Shown one piece after another: positions 9,660-18,281 of a DNA stretch of 64,000 nt; positions within the stretch are counted from its first letter, which is position 1; each line of letters opens with the position of its first letter. Below the pieces are notes generated by a model. It was not told the DNA's origin. It saw nothing but the letters and a program-made list of their open reading frames with translations, and ran no database searches. Location of the stretch: positions 179,501 through 243,500 of the forward strand of contig CANMOZ010000004.1 of the NCBI GenBank assembly GCA_947499545.1, in the 5' to 3' direction. The position numbers were made by a program, and so were the translations under genes. This stretch comes from an uncultured Saccharospirillaceae bacterium. GTDB taxonomy: Bacteria > Pseudomonadota > Gammaproteobacteria > Pseudomonadales > Oceanobacteraceae.

Positions 9660-10094
9660 GTGGTCCTACGTCAAACATATGGTCGATTACTTGGGATATT
9701 AGGCCGGTGTTATCAGCCTAAAATGGTCCATCGAACTGCTCAAGCTCAGGATTCTGTCGATCGAGAGACGGTGAGTATGGTTCTTTATGGCTATGACAGC
9801 TGTCCATATTGCTTTAAAGTGAATCGAGAGATTGAAAGGCTTGCCCTAAGAATCCAGGCTAAAGATATAAAGCGCTGCGAAACTTACCGTTATGAACTGC
9901 TCACTGATGGAGGGAAAGCCCAAGTTCCTTGCCTTAAATTCTTGAATAAAGACGGCAAAGAAAAGTGGTTATATGAGTCGGATGCCATCGTCGGTTTCTT
10001 GAAGGAGCGCTTTGATCCCATGACTACAAAAGCGCCAAAAGGTGGTGTGAGTCAGAATAAGACGCAAAGTATCACAAAAAAGGCCGCTTGTTAG
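9660..10094 (+). CDS. Glutaredoxin-family protein with N-terminal extension
   Basis: Thioredoxin-fold protein of 144 aa. The redox motif CPYC lies in YGYDSCPYCFKVNREIE, the cis-proline segment is AQVPCLKF, and the end WLYESDAIVGFLKERF is the glutaredoxin helix that contacts glutathione. About 35 residues (MVLRQTYGRLLGILG...) precede the fold. Gammaproteobacterial glutaredoxins of this type, e.g. in pseudomonads, have a similar hydrophobic leader, which supports the GTG at 9660 as start (AGGGGT lies upstream). The leader may be a membrane anchor. It is monocistronic, between lepB and a histidine kinase gene. Confidence 0.85.
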   Translation: MVLRQTYGRLLGILGRCYQPKMVHRTAQAQDSVDRETVSMVLYGYDSCPYCFKVNREIERLALRIQAKDIKRCETYRYELLTDGGKAQVPCLKFLNKDGKEKWLYESDAIVGFLKERFDPMTTKAPKGGVSQNKTQSITKKAAC

Positions 10095-10270
10095 ACAACG
10101 GTGGGCTGACTGCTGCTGTCACTGACGCTTTAGCTGATCCCTTTAAAAACAAAAAGTGAAGGGCTTGTATTGGTGTTGGCTAATTCAGCCAGCATTATTC
10201 CTAAAAGCTTAATTCCAGCTATCTTTATACATCATATGCTTACAGGGTCGTAAGGATTCCTGCTTGGCCG

Positions 10271-12346
10271 TTGAATCTGAAAAGTGGCGGTTTAGTGCTG
10301 ATGCTGGATAAAAAACGCAATACACTTTATGTGCGTATACTATTGCTGTGTGCAGCCCCCTCCGTCGTTATTGCGATCTTGATGTCTTCCTTTTTTTTCT
10401 TAATGCAATGGGATCAGGTTAAAAATCAGCTTTCTACAAAGGGGCATTTTATATCAAGTCAAATTGCTCAGGCATTAGGTGGGTTGCAGAATGGGAAAGG
10501 ATTTCAATGGGTTGAATCTACGATAAAAAATTCATTTAATGATGCAGATCTGCACTCAGTTGATATAGTAATGTCGGGGGAGCATCAGCGGATTCACATT
10601 TCTCGCTCCATATCATCGTCGTCGGCTGCTAAAAACACCATACAGCTTACCTCACCAGTACATTCTAAATCGACTAATAAACTGAAGCCATCGAAGACTC
10701 AGGATCTCTATGTGGGCTCTAGTAGCATTACGTTGCTTTACACTCAGATAAAAAATCATCCATGGCCAGAAGCTTTAAAAGTTGAGCTTCACGAAAATAA
10801 TCGTTCTCAAAATGAAAAGCCCTCAGCCTATGTTGATCAAGGCGATATTTCTGTAATTGTAAACTTGACGGATCAGTGGGCATACGGAAAACAAGTTGAA
10901 TTATTGGCTAAAGGTTTATTGTTGGTTGTATTTCTTCTAACGGGTGCTGTGGGGTTGGCGTGGTTGGGGTCAAGAAGTCTGGTTAAGCCGTTGGAATCAA
11001 TAGCGCAATTTTTAAAGAAACTATCTACAGCTGAATACAGTAATCAATTATGCAAAAAGATGCCTGGTGAAATTGATGAACTAAGGAATCTTCTCAATAA
11101 ACTATCTGAAATATTACAAGCCTCAAAGCAGCTTAATGATCGATATGTTTACGATTTAATTAAAACGAAAGAGGAGGCGCAAGCTGCAAGTAAAGCTAAA
11201 AGTGAGTTTTTGGCTGTGATGACTCATGAGCTGCGAACCCCAATGAATGGGGTATTAGGTATGCTTCAACTGCTTTCTCAAACACCTTTAAATAAAGATC
11301 AGCAAGAATTCGCTACCTTAGCATTGCAGTCAGGGGATCATTTGTTGGCTTTAATTAACGATATTTTGGATTTTACAAAAGTTGAGCAGGGTCGTGTGGT
11401 GCTTTGTGCGGACTACTTTAATGCTTATGAGACCACTTCAAGCTTGTTAAAAGGGTTTGAATCAGTTGCTTTTAATAAGGGATTGAGATTTACCAGTAAG
11501 CTAGAAGACCTTGTGGGGTATGAGATTTGTACAGATGAAACCCGCTTTAGACAGGTAATGACCAATCTTGTAGGTAATGCCATCAAGTTTACTAAATCTG
11601 GAGAGGTTTCTATTAAATGTGATTTAAGAGTATCGGAAGCCAAGGATGCAAAAAGCGATTTGTCTGTATTCGTAACCGATACTGGAGTTGGGATTGCCGC
11701 CGAAAACCTTGGTAAAGTGTTCGAAGTTTTCCAGCAAGAAGATTGTTCAATCTCACGAGAATTTGGGGGTACGGGGCTTGGTTTGAGTATTTCTGCAAAA
11801 TTAGTCGAACTTATGGGGGGGCGGTTAGAAGTGGATAGCGTGCAGGGTGAAGGATCTACATTCTATTTTAGGATGGCTGTACCGGTAAGACCGGCTATAA
11901 AGCCTTTGGTGGTTGGCTCTGACGTTAGACTTGAAAATGATACGCTGTTTCAGCCAGCGATCCTTCTTGTTGAGGATAATCCTGTCAATCAAAAGGTTGG
12001 TATTAAAATGTTAGAGCGACTTGGGGCAATAGTGACATTGGCGGAAGACGGGGATATCGCTGTTGAGCTATGTAAAAAAGAGTCATTCGATCTTATCTTT
12101 ATGGATTTACAAATGCCCAACATGGATGGGTATCAAGCAACGACGTTAATACGAAAGCTGCCTAACTTTACCTATACGCCAATAGTGGCCATGACTGCAA
12201 ACGCCATTCAGGAGATTAAAGAAACATGCCTTGAAGTTGGAATGGATGATTTTGTTGCAAAGCCTTACAAAAAAGAAAAGCTATTTAAAATCATAAAAAA
12301 TTGGGTTTTCGCTTACAGGTCAGAAATTGACCGAAAGAATGCCTGA
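10271..12346 (+). CDS. Hybrid sensor histidine kinase/response regulator
   Basis: Inner-membrane hybrid kinase of 691 aa. TM1 (about 22-46) and TM2 (about 212-233) enclose a periplasmic sensor of about 165 residues with no recognised fold. HAMP follows (about 234-285), then HisKA with phospho-accepting H319 in MTHELRTPMNG. The HATPase_c boxes are NLVGNAIKFT (N), DTGVGIA (G1) and GGTGLGLSIS (G2). A C-terminal receiver carries D612 in FMDLQMPNMDG and the conserved lysine in VAKPYKK. There is no Hpt domain, so phosphotransfer needs a partner in trans. The start is either TTG 10271 or ATG 10301. The downstream solute-binding protein may be its sensory partner; this is inference from adjacency. 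Confidence 0.93.
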   Translation: MNLKSGGLVLMLDKKRNTLYVRILLLCAAPSVVIAILMSSFFFLMQWDQVKNQLSTKGHFISSQIAQALGGLQNGKGFQWVESTIKNSFNDADLHSVDIVMSGEHQRIHISRSISSSSAAKNTIQLTSPVHSKSTNKLKPSKTQDLYVGSSSITLLYTQIKNHPWPEALKVELHENNRSQNEKPSAYVDQGDISVIVNLTDQWAYGKQVELLAKGLLLVVFLLTGAVGLAWLGSRSLVKPLESIAQFLKKLSTAEYSNQLCKKMPGEIDELRNLLNKLSEILQASKQLNDRYVYDLIKTKEEAQAASKAKSEFLAVMTHELRTPMNGVLGMLQLLSQTPLNKDQQEFATLALQSGDHLLALINDILDFTKVEQGRVVLCADYFNAYETTSSLLKGFESVAFNKGLRFTSKLEDLVGYEICTDETRFRQVMTNLVGNAIKFTKSGEVSIKCDLRVSEAKDAKSDLSVFVTDTGVGIAAENLGKVFEVFQQEDCSISREFGGTGLGLSISAKLVELMGGRLEVDSVQGEGSTFYFRMAVPVRPAIKPLVVGSDVRLENDTLFQPAILLVEDNPVNQKVGIKMLERLGAIVTLAEDGDIAVELCKKESFDLIFMDLQMPNMDGYQATTLIRKLPNFTYTPIVAMTANAIQEIKETCLEVGMDDFVAKPYKKEKLFKIIKNWVFAYRSEIDRKNA

Positions 12347-12477
12347 CATACTCATTTGGTGGAAGATAGCCTTTTCATAAATGCTAAGAAGATCACACTT
12401 TTGTTTCAAGCTTTCCTCTGACGATTCTAGTCTGGTAACCTTGTCACCCCGAAGGTCGATTCATTTGGATACGAAGT

Positions 12478-13245
12478 ATGCAATGTTTTTTTCGATATCT
12501 AAGCATATTGTTTGTTTCTGCTGTGTTCCCTGTTTGTGCAAAAACAATAAAAGAAACTCCCGTTATAAAACTCACATCGTTGGAATGGCCGCCATTTACT
12601 TCTGCTACACGATTCGGTGGAGGCATGACAACCATGGTTTTAGAAAAAGCTTTGGCAGCGAAAGGCTATCATCTTGAGGTTGAGTATCTTGATTGGGATG
12701 CTGCAGTTCAAAATGCTGTTCAACAAAAATCAGCAGGGTACTTTCCTGAGTATTACTCTAAAGCACTCAATAAGCGATGTGTGTTTTCGGAAGCAATAGG
12801 AAGCAGTTTGGTGGTTTTAGCTCATAGGGCAAAAGAACCTTTAAGGTGGAAGTCGTTGGATGATCTGAAAAGCTATAAGGTGGGAGTGGTATCGGGGTAT
12901 GTCAATGAAGAGCAGTTTGATACAGCCGTTACTCGTGGACGGATTCCATCGGTAGAGTCCAATTCTGATATTGAAAATTTAGAAAACTTAGTAAATAAGA
13001 AAGTAGATTTGGCTGTCATTGATAGGAGGGTTCTAGGATACTGGCTGCGTAAATCTGAAAAAATTAAACCTTATGCGCGTGACGTTGGTTTTCATCCTGC
13101 AGGGCTGAAAGAGCATGGGCTTTATGTTTGTTTTACTGGGCCAGACGCTGTGAAGCACGCGGAAGTGCTTAATGAGGGCTTGAAATTAATCGATCCGATG
13201 GGTTTTGGTCTTGGTCATGACCCCATGTATAAAAACATGAAGTGA
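12478..13245 (+). CDS. Periplasmic solute-binding protein (family 3-like)
   Basis: A 255-aa exported protein. The signal peptide is about residues 1-21 (ending FPVCAKT). An SBP_bac_3-like fold follows, beginning KLTSLEWPPFTSA and containing GGMTTMVLEKAL, DLKSYKVGVVSGYV and KKVDLAVIDRRV. No ABC permease or ATPase gene is adjacent, so it is either an orphan binding protein or a ligand-presenting partner for the hybrid kinase encoded 131 bp upstream. The start ATG at 12478 has GGATACGAAG upstream. The ligand is not predictable; amino acids or other small polar molecules are usual for the family. Confidence 0.85.
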   Translation: MQCFFRYLSILFVSAVFPVCAKTIKETPVIKLTSLEWPPFTSATRFGGGMTTMVLEKALAAKGYHLEVEYLDWDAAVQNAVQQKSAGYFPEYYSKALNKRCVFSEAIGSSLVVLAHRAKEPLRWKSLDDLKSYKVGVVSGYVNEEQFDTAVTRGRIPSVESNSDIENLENLVNKKVDLAVIDRRVLGYWLRKSEKIKPYARDVGFHPAGLKEHGLYVCFTGPDAVKHAEVLNEGLKLIDPMGFGLGHDPMYKNMK

Positions 13246-13363
13246 TGCTTAAGAGCAAGCAAGGTATTTGACATATACGATGACATTGGTGTAACCGGAG
13301 GGTTTAGTGCCACGTGTCTTTTCATGATTTTGTAGGTTTGCTAAAGCTGCTCGGTTTTCAAGT

Positions 13364-13834
13364 TTATTGAGTGGCTAGCATCTTTTGGATACGCTTTTTT
13401 AATTTCTTTTTTAACTTTTTTTCGATAAGCGGCATAACTTCCTGCATTATATCCGCAAGCACTTCATCAATCTCGTCATCGTCAACACTGAGTGGTTCAA
13501 TTGGATCACGGTTGTCAAGAAAGTCCATATCCATAAAGCCAGGTTCTTGTGAAGAGCCAAGGTGATGATGCGGCTCTTTTTCTGTTTTTAGTGGGTCGAT
13601 GGGAGGGACTGGTGGCTCTACTGATGCGAGTTGCGCAGCATTAGTTGAAGATACGGATTTGATTGTTTCAGCCGTAGGGTATTGCAATTGTTCCTGTTGG
13701 GTTAATACGACGTCATGCAGGATGGGGACGGCTGCCTTTGATTCATGAGATTCGTCAAGATCGGTAAAAAGCGCCTCTAGATCCTCTAGTTCCGTCAATA
13801 GCGGGCTTTTTGAATTTGATGACGGCTCTTTCAT
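13364..13834 (-). CDS. Conserved hypothetical protein cotranscribed with holC
   Basis: A 156-aa soluble protein that I cannot assign to a named family. Residues 1-125 are acidic and low in complexity (ELEDLEALFTDLDES, later DDDEIDEVLADIMQ). The last 30 residues turn strongly basic (EKKLKKKLKKRIQKML) and should form an amphipathic helix. A gene of similar size and position, directly behind holC, occurs in pseudomonads and relatives. Its start is 2 bp from the holC stop, so the two are translationally coupled. The charge-polarised layout suggests a protein- or nucleic-acid-binding accessory role, which is speculation. Confidence 0.75.
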   Translation of the reverse strand: MKEPSSNSKSPLLTELEDLEALFTDLDESHESKAAVPILHDVVLTQQEQLQYPTAETIKSVSSTNAAQLASVEPPVPPIDPLKTEKEPHHHLGSSQEPGFMDMDFLDNRDPIEPLSVDDDEIDEVLADIMQEVMPLIEKKLKKKLKKRIQKMLATQ

Positions 13835-13836
13835 CT

Positions 13837-14271
13837 TTACAGCCTTAAATCATTGTCGTTGATTGGAAAGCCTCTGTGCTTGTAATACTTGTATCGCGAT
13901 CGTGTCTGATTTAATACGGATTCATTTTGAATCACGATTTCCATTACACGCTCAAAACGACTGAATCCAGAAGGCACTTCTTGGGCCAAGTTGATAAGAA
14001 TGTCAAAATGCTGCCCTATATTGTCTTTCCAGCCAATCATGACGGGCTCTGAATGCTTGGAATTCTCGGCCACAATAAGCTTATGGGGAATGAAGGCTTC
14101 GGGTTTCCAGCCCCATAAGGCGTCATCAATAGAAACCGCTGCATCGAGGTCATCTACGTAGAGAAGGACCTGATGGCCTGATAGTACGGCTCTTTCTGTA
14201 AGTCTGCACGCAAAGTGCTGACGATCACTGAATGTTTGCTGGGCCAGAATATAAAAGTCAATGCGAGTCAT
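13837..14271 (-). CDS. holC: DNA polymerase III subunit chi
   Basis: Clamp-loader accessory subunit that links the replicase to SSB. At 144 aa it is close to the E. coli 147. It begins MTRIDFYILA, continues with RLTERAVLSGHQVLLYVDD and the tryptophan-containing DDALWGWKPEAFIPH, and ends near ILINLAQEVPSGFSRFERVMEIV, all typical of chi. The usual upstream neighbour pepA is not here; instead the gene is divergent from ppsA, with about 218 bp between the start codons. It is cotranscribed with the small gene that follows. Confidence 0.95.
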   Translation of the reverse strand: MTRIDFYILAQQTFSDRQHFACRLTERAVLSGHQVLLYVDDLDAAVSIDDALWGWKPEAFIPHKLIVAENSKHSEPVMIGWKDNIGQHFDILINLAQEVPSGFSRFERVMEIVIQNESVLNQTRSRYKYYKHRGFPINDNDLRL

Positions 14272-14489
14272 AGCGGGATTTTATCATATTTGAATGGGAA
14301 GACCAGAGTTCAACGAACCCCGTTCTTGCTTACGTGTATCATCTCTGGCCATTGGCTGGCGACGCAAGTATAGTAAGTCTGTTCGCCTCTCGCGGATGAG
14401 TGAGTTTTTGCAGGGTCGCAAGTACATTTAATGGACGGCGAACAGTACAGTATTTGGTTTGGCTCTACTCTAAAAAAGAGGAACCCGTT

Positions 14490-16859
14490 TTGACGGCGAA
14501 TATCTTGTGGTTTGATCAAGTAGGCGTTTCTGATGTTGAGCGCGTTGGCGGTAAAAATGCTTCCTTGGGGGAAATGATTGGTCATTTAACTCAAGCTGAA
14601 GTAAAGGTTCCGAATGGCTTTGCAACCACTGCAGATGCGTACCAGCGATTTCTAGAGCATGAAGGTTTATACGGCCGCATTCACAATTTGCTAGATGGTT
14701 TAGATGTTGACGATGTGAAAGCGCTTGCTGAAGCTGGTCAAGCGATTAGATCCTGGATCATGGAGACGCCACTGCCAGTTGATTTAGACGCTGATATTCG
14801 TGCTGCTTATCAAACATTAAAAGATGGGAGCGATGGTCTTTCTGTTGCGGTTCGTTCTTCGGCGACAGCAGAAGATCTGCCTGAAGCATCCTTTGCTGGT
14901 CAGCAAGAAACGCTATTAAATGTCAAGGGTGAAGAGGCCGTTATTAAAGCGGTTCATGAAGTATTTGCTTCATTATTTAACGATAGAGCCATCGCGTATC
15001 GAGTGCACCACAACTTTGATCATCGGGTGGTGTCATTATCTGCAGGCGTTCAGCGAATGGTTAGAAGTGAATCGGCAGCAAGCGGGGTGCTCTTCACTTT
15101 GGATACTGAATCTGGGTTTGATAAAGTCGTATTCCTAACCTCAACCTACGGTCTGGGTGAAACCCTTGTTCAGGGGGCTGTGAATCCAGATGAGTTTTAT
15201 TTGTATAAGCCAGCCCTTAAAGCCAAAAAACCTGCGGTATTGAGACGTAATCTTGGTGCAAAAGCAATTAAGATGATTTACGCAAGTGGTGAAGAAAATA
15301 CTTCGGGAGTTGTCACAGTTGATGTTGAGAGAGCCGATCGGCAGAAGTTTTCAATCACAGATGCTGAAGCAGAAAAATTGGCAAACCAAGCATTAATTAT
15401 TGAAGAACATTATGGTCGCCCAATGGATATTGAGTGGGCTAAAGATGGTGATACAGGGGAGCTTTTTATTGTTCAAGCGCGACCTGAGACGGTGAAAAGC
15501 CATAAGGATACAGTCACTGAACGGTACTTATTGAAAGAAACCGGAGAAGTGCTGGTTGAAGGAAGAAGCATTGGGCAAAAAATTGGTTCAGGCATTACCC
15601 GCAATTTAGATTCATTGGCTGATATGCATAAACTGCAGGAAGGGGATGTTCTGGTAACGGATATGACTGATCCTGATTGGGAACCGGTTATGAAAAGAGC
15701 TTCAGCCATTATTACTAATCGTGGGGGGCGTACTTGCCATGCTGCGATAATCGCTCGTGAGTTGGGGATACCTGCGGTTGTGGGGTGTGGTGATGCTACA
15801 GATCGGTTAGATGACGGCGATGAGGTAACAGTGTCTTGTGCGGAAGGTGATACGGGGTTTATTTATAAAGGCCTTTTGAACTTTGAGCGTAAGACCAGTA
15901 GTGTTGATACCATGCCTTCATTGCCCTTTCAAATCATGATGAACGTGGGTAATCCAGATCGGGCTTTTGATTTTCAGAGCCTTCCGAATGCGGGGGTTGG
16001 TCTTGCCCGTTTGGAATTTATCATTAATCGAATGATTGGTGTTCATCCAAAGGCATTATTGAACTATGAGGCGCTGCCTGAGGAAACAAAAGCCATAGTA
16101 GATCGCCGTATTGCTGGCTATTCAGGTCCGGTTGAATACTATGTTGAACGGCTTATTGAGGGGATTTCGACCTTAGCAGCAGCGTTTTATCCCAAAAAAG
16201 TGATCGTGAGGCTATCGGACTTCAAGTCAAACGAGTACGCCAACCTTATTGGTGGGAAGTTGTATGAGCCTGAAGAAGAAAACCCAATGCTCGGTTTCCG
16301 TGGGGCGTCAAGGTACATTTCTAAGTCATTTAGGGATTGTTTTGAGTTGGAATGTCGAGCGCTCAAACATGTGCGCGAAAAAATGGGGCTTGATAACGTT
16401 GAAATAATGGTGCCTTTTGTCAGAACACCGGGAGAGGCGAAACAAGTTGTGGATCTATTGGCAGAAAACGGTCTACGACGTGGAGACAATGACCTAAAGG
16501 TTATCATGATGTGTGAGCTCCCGGCGAACGCATTGCTTGCAGATGAGTTTCTGGAGCATTTTGATGGCTTTTCTATTGGCTCAAATGATCTAACTCAGCT
16601 AACGCTTGGTCTTGATAGGGATTCAGGGATTATTGCCCACTTGTTTGATGAGCGTAATGATGCTGTTAAAGAGCTATTGAGTAAAGCTATTAAAGCTTGC
16701 AAAAAACAAGGTAAATACGTTGGGATTTGTGGTCAGGGCCCATCTGATCATCCTGACTTTGCTCGTTGGTTAATGAGTGAGGGGATCGATTCCGTTTCCT
16801 TAAATCCGGACTCTGTTTTGTCAACATGGTTTTATTTGGCGGAAAATGACCCTGGGTAG
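14490..16859 (+). CDS. ppsA: Phosphoenolpyruvate synthase
   Basis: Converts pyruvate and ATP to PEP, AMP and phosphate for gluconeogenesis. It has 789 aa (E. coli 792). Order: PPDK N-terminal ATP-binding region ([33 protein letters not shown]), the swivelling phosphohistidine domain with H417 in [17 protein letters not shown], and a TIM-barrel PEP domain with the C-terminal cysteine in [13 protein letters not shown]. The start is taken as TTG 14490 ([12 protein letters not shown]), with GAGGA upstream and homologous to the E. coli N-terminus. The open frame runs 30 codons further up but lacks family similarity there. The regulatory kinase gene ppsR is not adjacent. With fbp nearby it fits growth on organic acids. 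Confidence 0.97.
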   Translation: MTANILWFDQVGVSDVERVGGKNASLGEMIGHLTQAEVKVPNGFATTADAYQRFLEHEGLYGRIHNLLDGLDVDDVKALAEAGQAIRSWIMETPLPVDLDADIRAAYQTLKDGSDGLSVAVRSSATAEDLPEASFAGQQETLLNVKGEEAVIKAVHEVFASLFNDRAIAYRVHHNFDHRVVSLSAGVQRMVRSESAASGVLFTLDTESGFDKVVFLTSTYGLGETLVQGAVNPDEFYLYKPALKAKKPAVLRRNLGAKAIKMIYASGEENTSGVVTVDVERADRQKFSITDAEAEKLANQALIIEEHYGRPMDIEWAKDGDTGELFIVQARPETVKSHKDTVTERYLLKETGEVLVEGRSIGQKIGSGITRNLDSLADMHKLQEGDVLVTDMTDPDWEPVMKRASAIITNRGGRTCHAAIIARELGIPAVVGCGDATDRLDDGDEVTVSCAEGDTGFIYKGLLNFERKTSSVDTMPSLPFQIMMNVGNPDRAFDFQSLPNAGVGLARLEFIINRMIGVHPKALLNYEALPEETKAIVDRRIAGYSGPVEYYVERLIEGISTLAAAFYPKKVIVRLSDFKSNEYANLIGGKLYEPEEENPMLGFRGASRYISKSFRDCFELECRALKHVREKMGLDNVEIMVPFVRTPGEAKQVVDLLAENGLRRGDNDLKVIMMCELPANALLADEFLEHFDGFSIGSNDLTQLTLGLDRDSGIIAHLFDERNDAVKELLSKAIKACKKQGKYVGICGQGPSDHPDFARWLMSEGIDSVSLNPDSVLSTWFYLAENDPG

Positions 16860-16872
16860 GCTTATAATAACC

Positions 16873-16900
16873 AAAAAAATGGGGTGCTCCCTCTTTTTTT
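16873..16900 (+). terminator. Putative terminator after ppsA
   Basis: The stem AAAAAAA-GGGG pairs with CCCT-TTTTTTT around a four-base loop and ends in a T run, 14 bp after the ppsA stop. The GC core is only 3-4 pairs, so strength is uncertain; a stronger terminator lies 160 bp further on. Confidence 0.45.
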
Positions 16901-16949
16901 GTGTAAAGATTAACGCCCGGCAAACAAAGTACCAATACAAGTAACAGAG

Positions 16950-17117
16950 CTTTGTATTTTTGTGTGCTGGCCCGAAAGGATGCATTTAAATAGCTAATGT
17001 TTTAATAGGTTCCCGATTGGGTAACGGATGACTGCTATCGCGACTCGGGAATTGACGGAGCCTTTTGTTTCAATGGATGTTCGATGGTCATTGAAGCAAA
17101 AGGCTCTTTTTATTTTA
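16950..17117 (+). ncRNA. Candidate Csr/Rsm-type small RNA (uncertain)
   Basis: Between ppsA and the rhombosortase gene lies a structured stretch ending in a strong intrinsic terminator. GGATG occurs at 16978, 17026 and 17075, in the contexts AAGGATG, ACGGATG and ATGGATG, plus GGAG at 17057. A hairpin (TTCCCGA 17010-17016 with TCGGGAA 17045-17051) exposes the second GGATG, and the terminator hairpin carries the third at its loop edge. CsrA/RsmA-sequestering RNAs have this design. No clear promoter was found and the 5' end is arbitrary. The alternative is simply a long ppsA 3' UTR. Confidence 0.3.
17058..17117 (+). terminator. Strong intrinsic terminator
   Basis: GAGCCTTTTGTTTCAATG at 17058-17075 pairs with its near-perfect complement at 17089-17106 (about 17 pairs), followed by TTTTTATTTTA. 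It ends about 14 bp before the next ATG. Confidence 0.85.
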
Positions 17118-17131
17118 TCTAATTATTTCTA

Positions 17132-17737
17132 ATGACAAAGTCCTTACGTTCGTTATTTACCTCATTATATGCACCTTATCTGTTGACGGCGTTAATCATG
17201 CTGTGCTTTCAGTTGGCTGGTTCGTTATTTTTTGATTGGCTTGATTTAAAGAAGCAGGGCGTTGAAGTGTGGCAAGCTTGGAGATGGATAAGCGCTCATT
17301 TTATGCATCTAGGTTGGGTTCACTTAGGGTTGAATGTTGCTGGCTTGGCATTGGCAAGTTATATATTGGCACCTTATTGTTTATGGAGGGAGTGGCTCAT
17401 TTATTTGATGGCTTCTTCATTATTCATAAGTGGGTACCTTATTTTATTTGATGGAGATATAGGTTTTTCATATGTAGGATTTTCTGGGATCCTTCATGGT
17501 TTATTTGTAGTGGCAGCTGATAGAAGTCTCTTTTTGGGGGTGGGGAGGAGAATCATCTTGGCGCTTATAATAATCTCGAAGGTGCTTTATGAGCAATTTT
17601 CCCATCTTTCAGCTGTTTCGACAGAGGCATTAATCGGAGGCATGGTTGCGGTAGATGCGCACTTTGCAGGCGTTGTATTTTCCTTGCTTTACGTGTGTGG
17701 AAGACGATTTATTCAAAAGGCTAATTTGAAACGCTGA
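17132..17737 (+). CDS. rrtA: Rhombosortase-type rhomboid serine protease
   Basis: Intramembrane protease of 201 aa with about six TM helices. The nucleophile motif is GFSGILHG and the catalytic histidine lies in AVDAHFAGVVF. The HLGWVHLGLNVAGL segment is the rhomboid loop with its HxxxN pattern. Size and motifs match the rhombosortase branch, which cleaves proteins carrying a GlyGly-CTERM tail; no such tail was seen in this window, so its substrate lies elsewhere. The ATG at 17132 has no visible ribosome-binding site and comes right after a terminator, so translation initiation is unclear. Confidence 0.85.
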   Translation: MTKSLRSLFTSLYAPYLLTALIMLCFQLAGSLFFDWLDLKKQGVEVWQAWRWISAHFMHLGWVHLGLNVAGLALASYILAPYCLWREWLIYLMASSLFISGYLILFDGDIGFSYVGFSGILHGLFVVAADRSLFLGVGRRIILALIIISKVLYEQFSHLSAVSTEALIGGMVAVDAHFAGVVFSLLYVCGRRFIQKANLKR

Positions 17738-17796
17738 ATTATACCGTTATCTTCCCTGGCCTGTAATTAAGTCAATGATTACTAATGTCTCATTCG

Positions 17797-17837
17797 TTTT
17801 TGCTATAAAAAGGAAAGCCCCTTTTTATAGCAAAAAA
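17797..17837. terminator. Bidirectional terminator between rrtA and the MAPEG gene
   Basis: TTTTTGCTATAAAAAGG (17797-17813) is perfectly complementary to CCTTTTTATAGCAAAAA (17820-17836), giving T runs on both strands between convergent genes. Confidence 0.85.
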
Positions 17838-17861
17838 ACTCTTGGGTCTAAATGTGCATTC

Positions 17862-18263
17862 TTAACTAAGATAGCGAAAAGACAGCGATACATTTAACAG
17901 GGATAGGCTCACAATAATGATCCAGTTGAGCGCTGTGCCAATGGTGCGGCCTGCATGTATGCCCCCTTTGCTTGAGGTGAAGCCATAGGCATGCATGACA
18001 CGTGCGAGTATTAATGCTAATCCCGTTAAGTGAAGAGATGCTTGGTTGGCACCATTTAATTCAGCAGCAATCAGCAAAATTAATGTGATGGGTAGGTATT
18101 CAGCAGCATTACCTTGAACGCGTCCGGCGATTTTTAATTCGCTTGTTGGAAACCCAAGCCCGACTCTTTGAGAAAGTCGGAGCCTGATGATTCGGTAGCA
18201 TAGAAATATATACAGAAGCCCCAGAACAGCTGTATAAATGGAAGAAATTGGGATCAGCGGCAT
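17862..18263 (-). CDS. MAPEG-family membrane protein
   Basis: A 133-aa integral membrane protein with four predicted helices (about 5-24, 55-70, 76-93, 110-128). It has the MAPEG core RVQGNAAEYLPITLILL (the R-x-x-x-N-x-x-E pattern) and later LILARVMHAYGF. The family includes microsomal glutathione S-transferases and eicosanoid enzymes. Bacterial members are often YecN-like with unknown substrate, so glutathione dependence is only inferred. It follows fbp on the same strand by 18 bp and is probably cotranscribed. Confidence 0.88.
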   Translation of the reverse strand: MPLIPISSIYTAVLGLLYIFLCYRIIRLRLSQRVGLGFPTSELKIAGRVQGNAAEYLPITLILLIAAELNGANQASLHLTGLALILARVMHAYGFTSSKGGIHAGRTIGTALNWIIIVSLSLLNVSLSFRYLS

Positions 18264-18281
18264 AAGGTAGTGTCCGTAGCG

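Noticed and set aside
9496-9702. 68-codon plus-strand frame before the glutaredoxin gene
   Set aside because: No ribosome-binding site, overlaps the supported GTG start of the glutaredoxin gene in another frame, and no family resemblance.
12381-12677. 98-codon frame overlapping the start of the solute-binding gene
   Set aside because: Shadow of the signal-peptide region in another frame; the other frame has an SD, a signal peptide and family similarity.
16968-16984. Sigma-54-like TGGCCCG...ATGCA before the candidate small RNA
   Set aside because: The spacing between the GG and GC elements is one base too long and the -12 element is imperfect.
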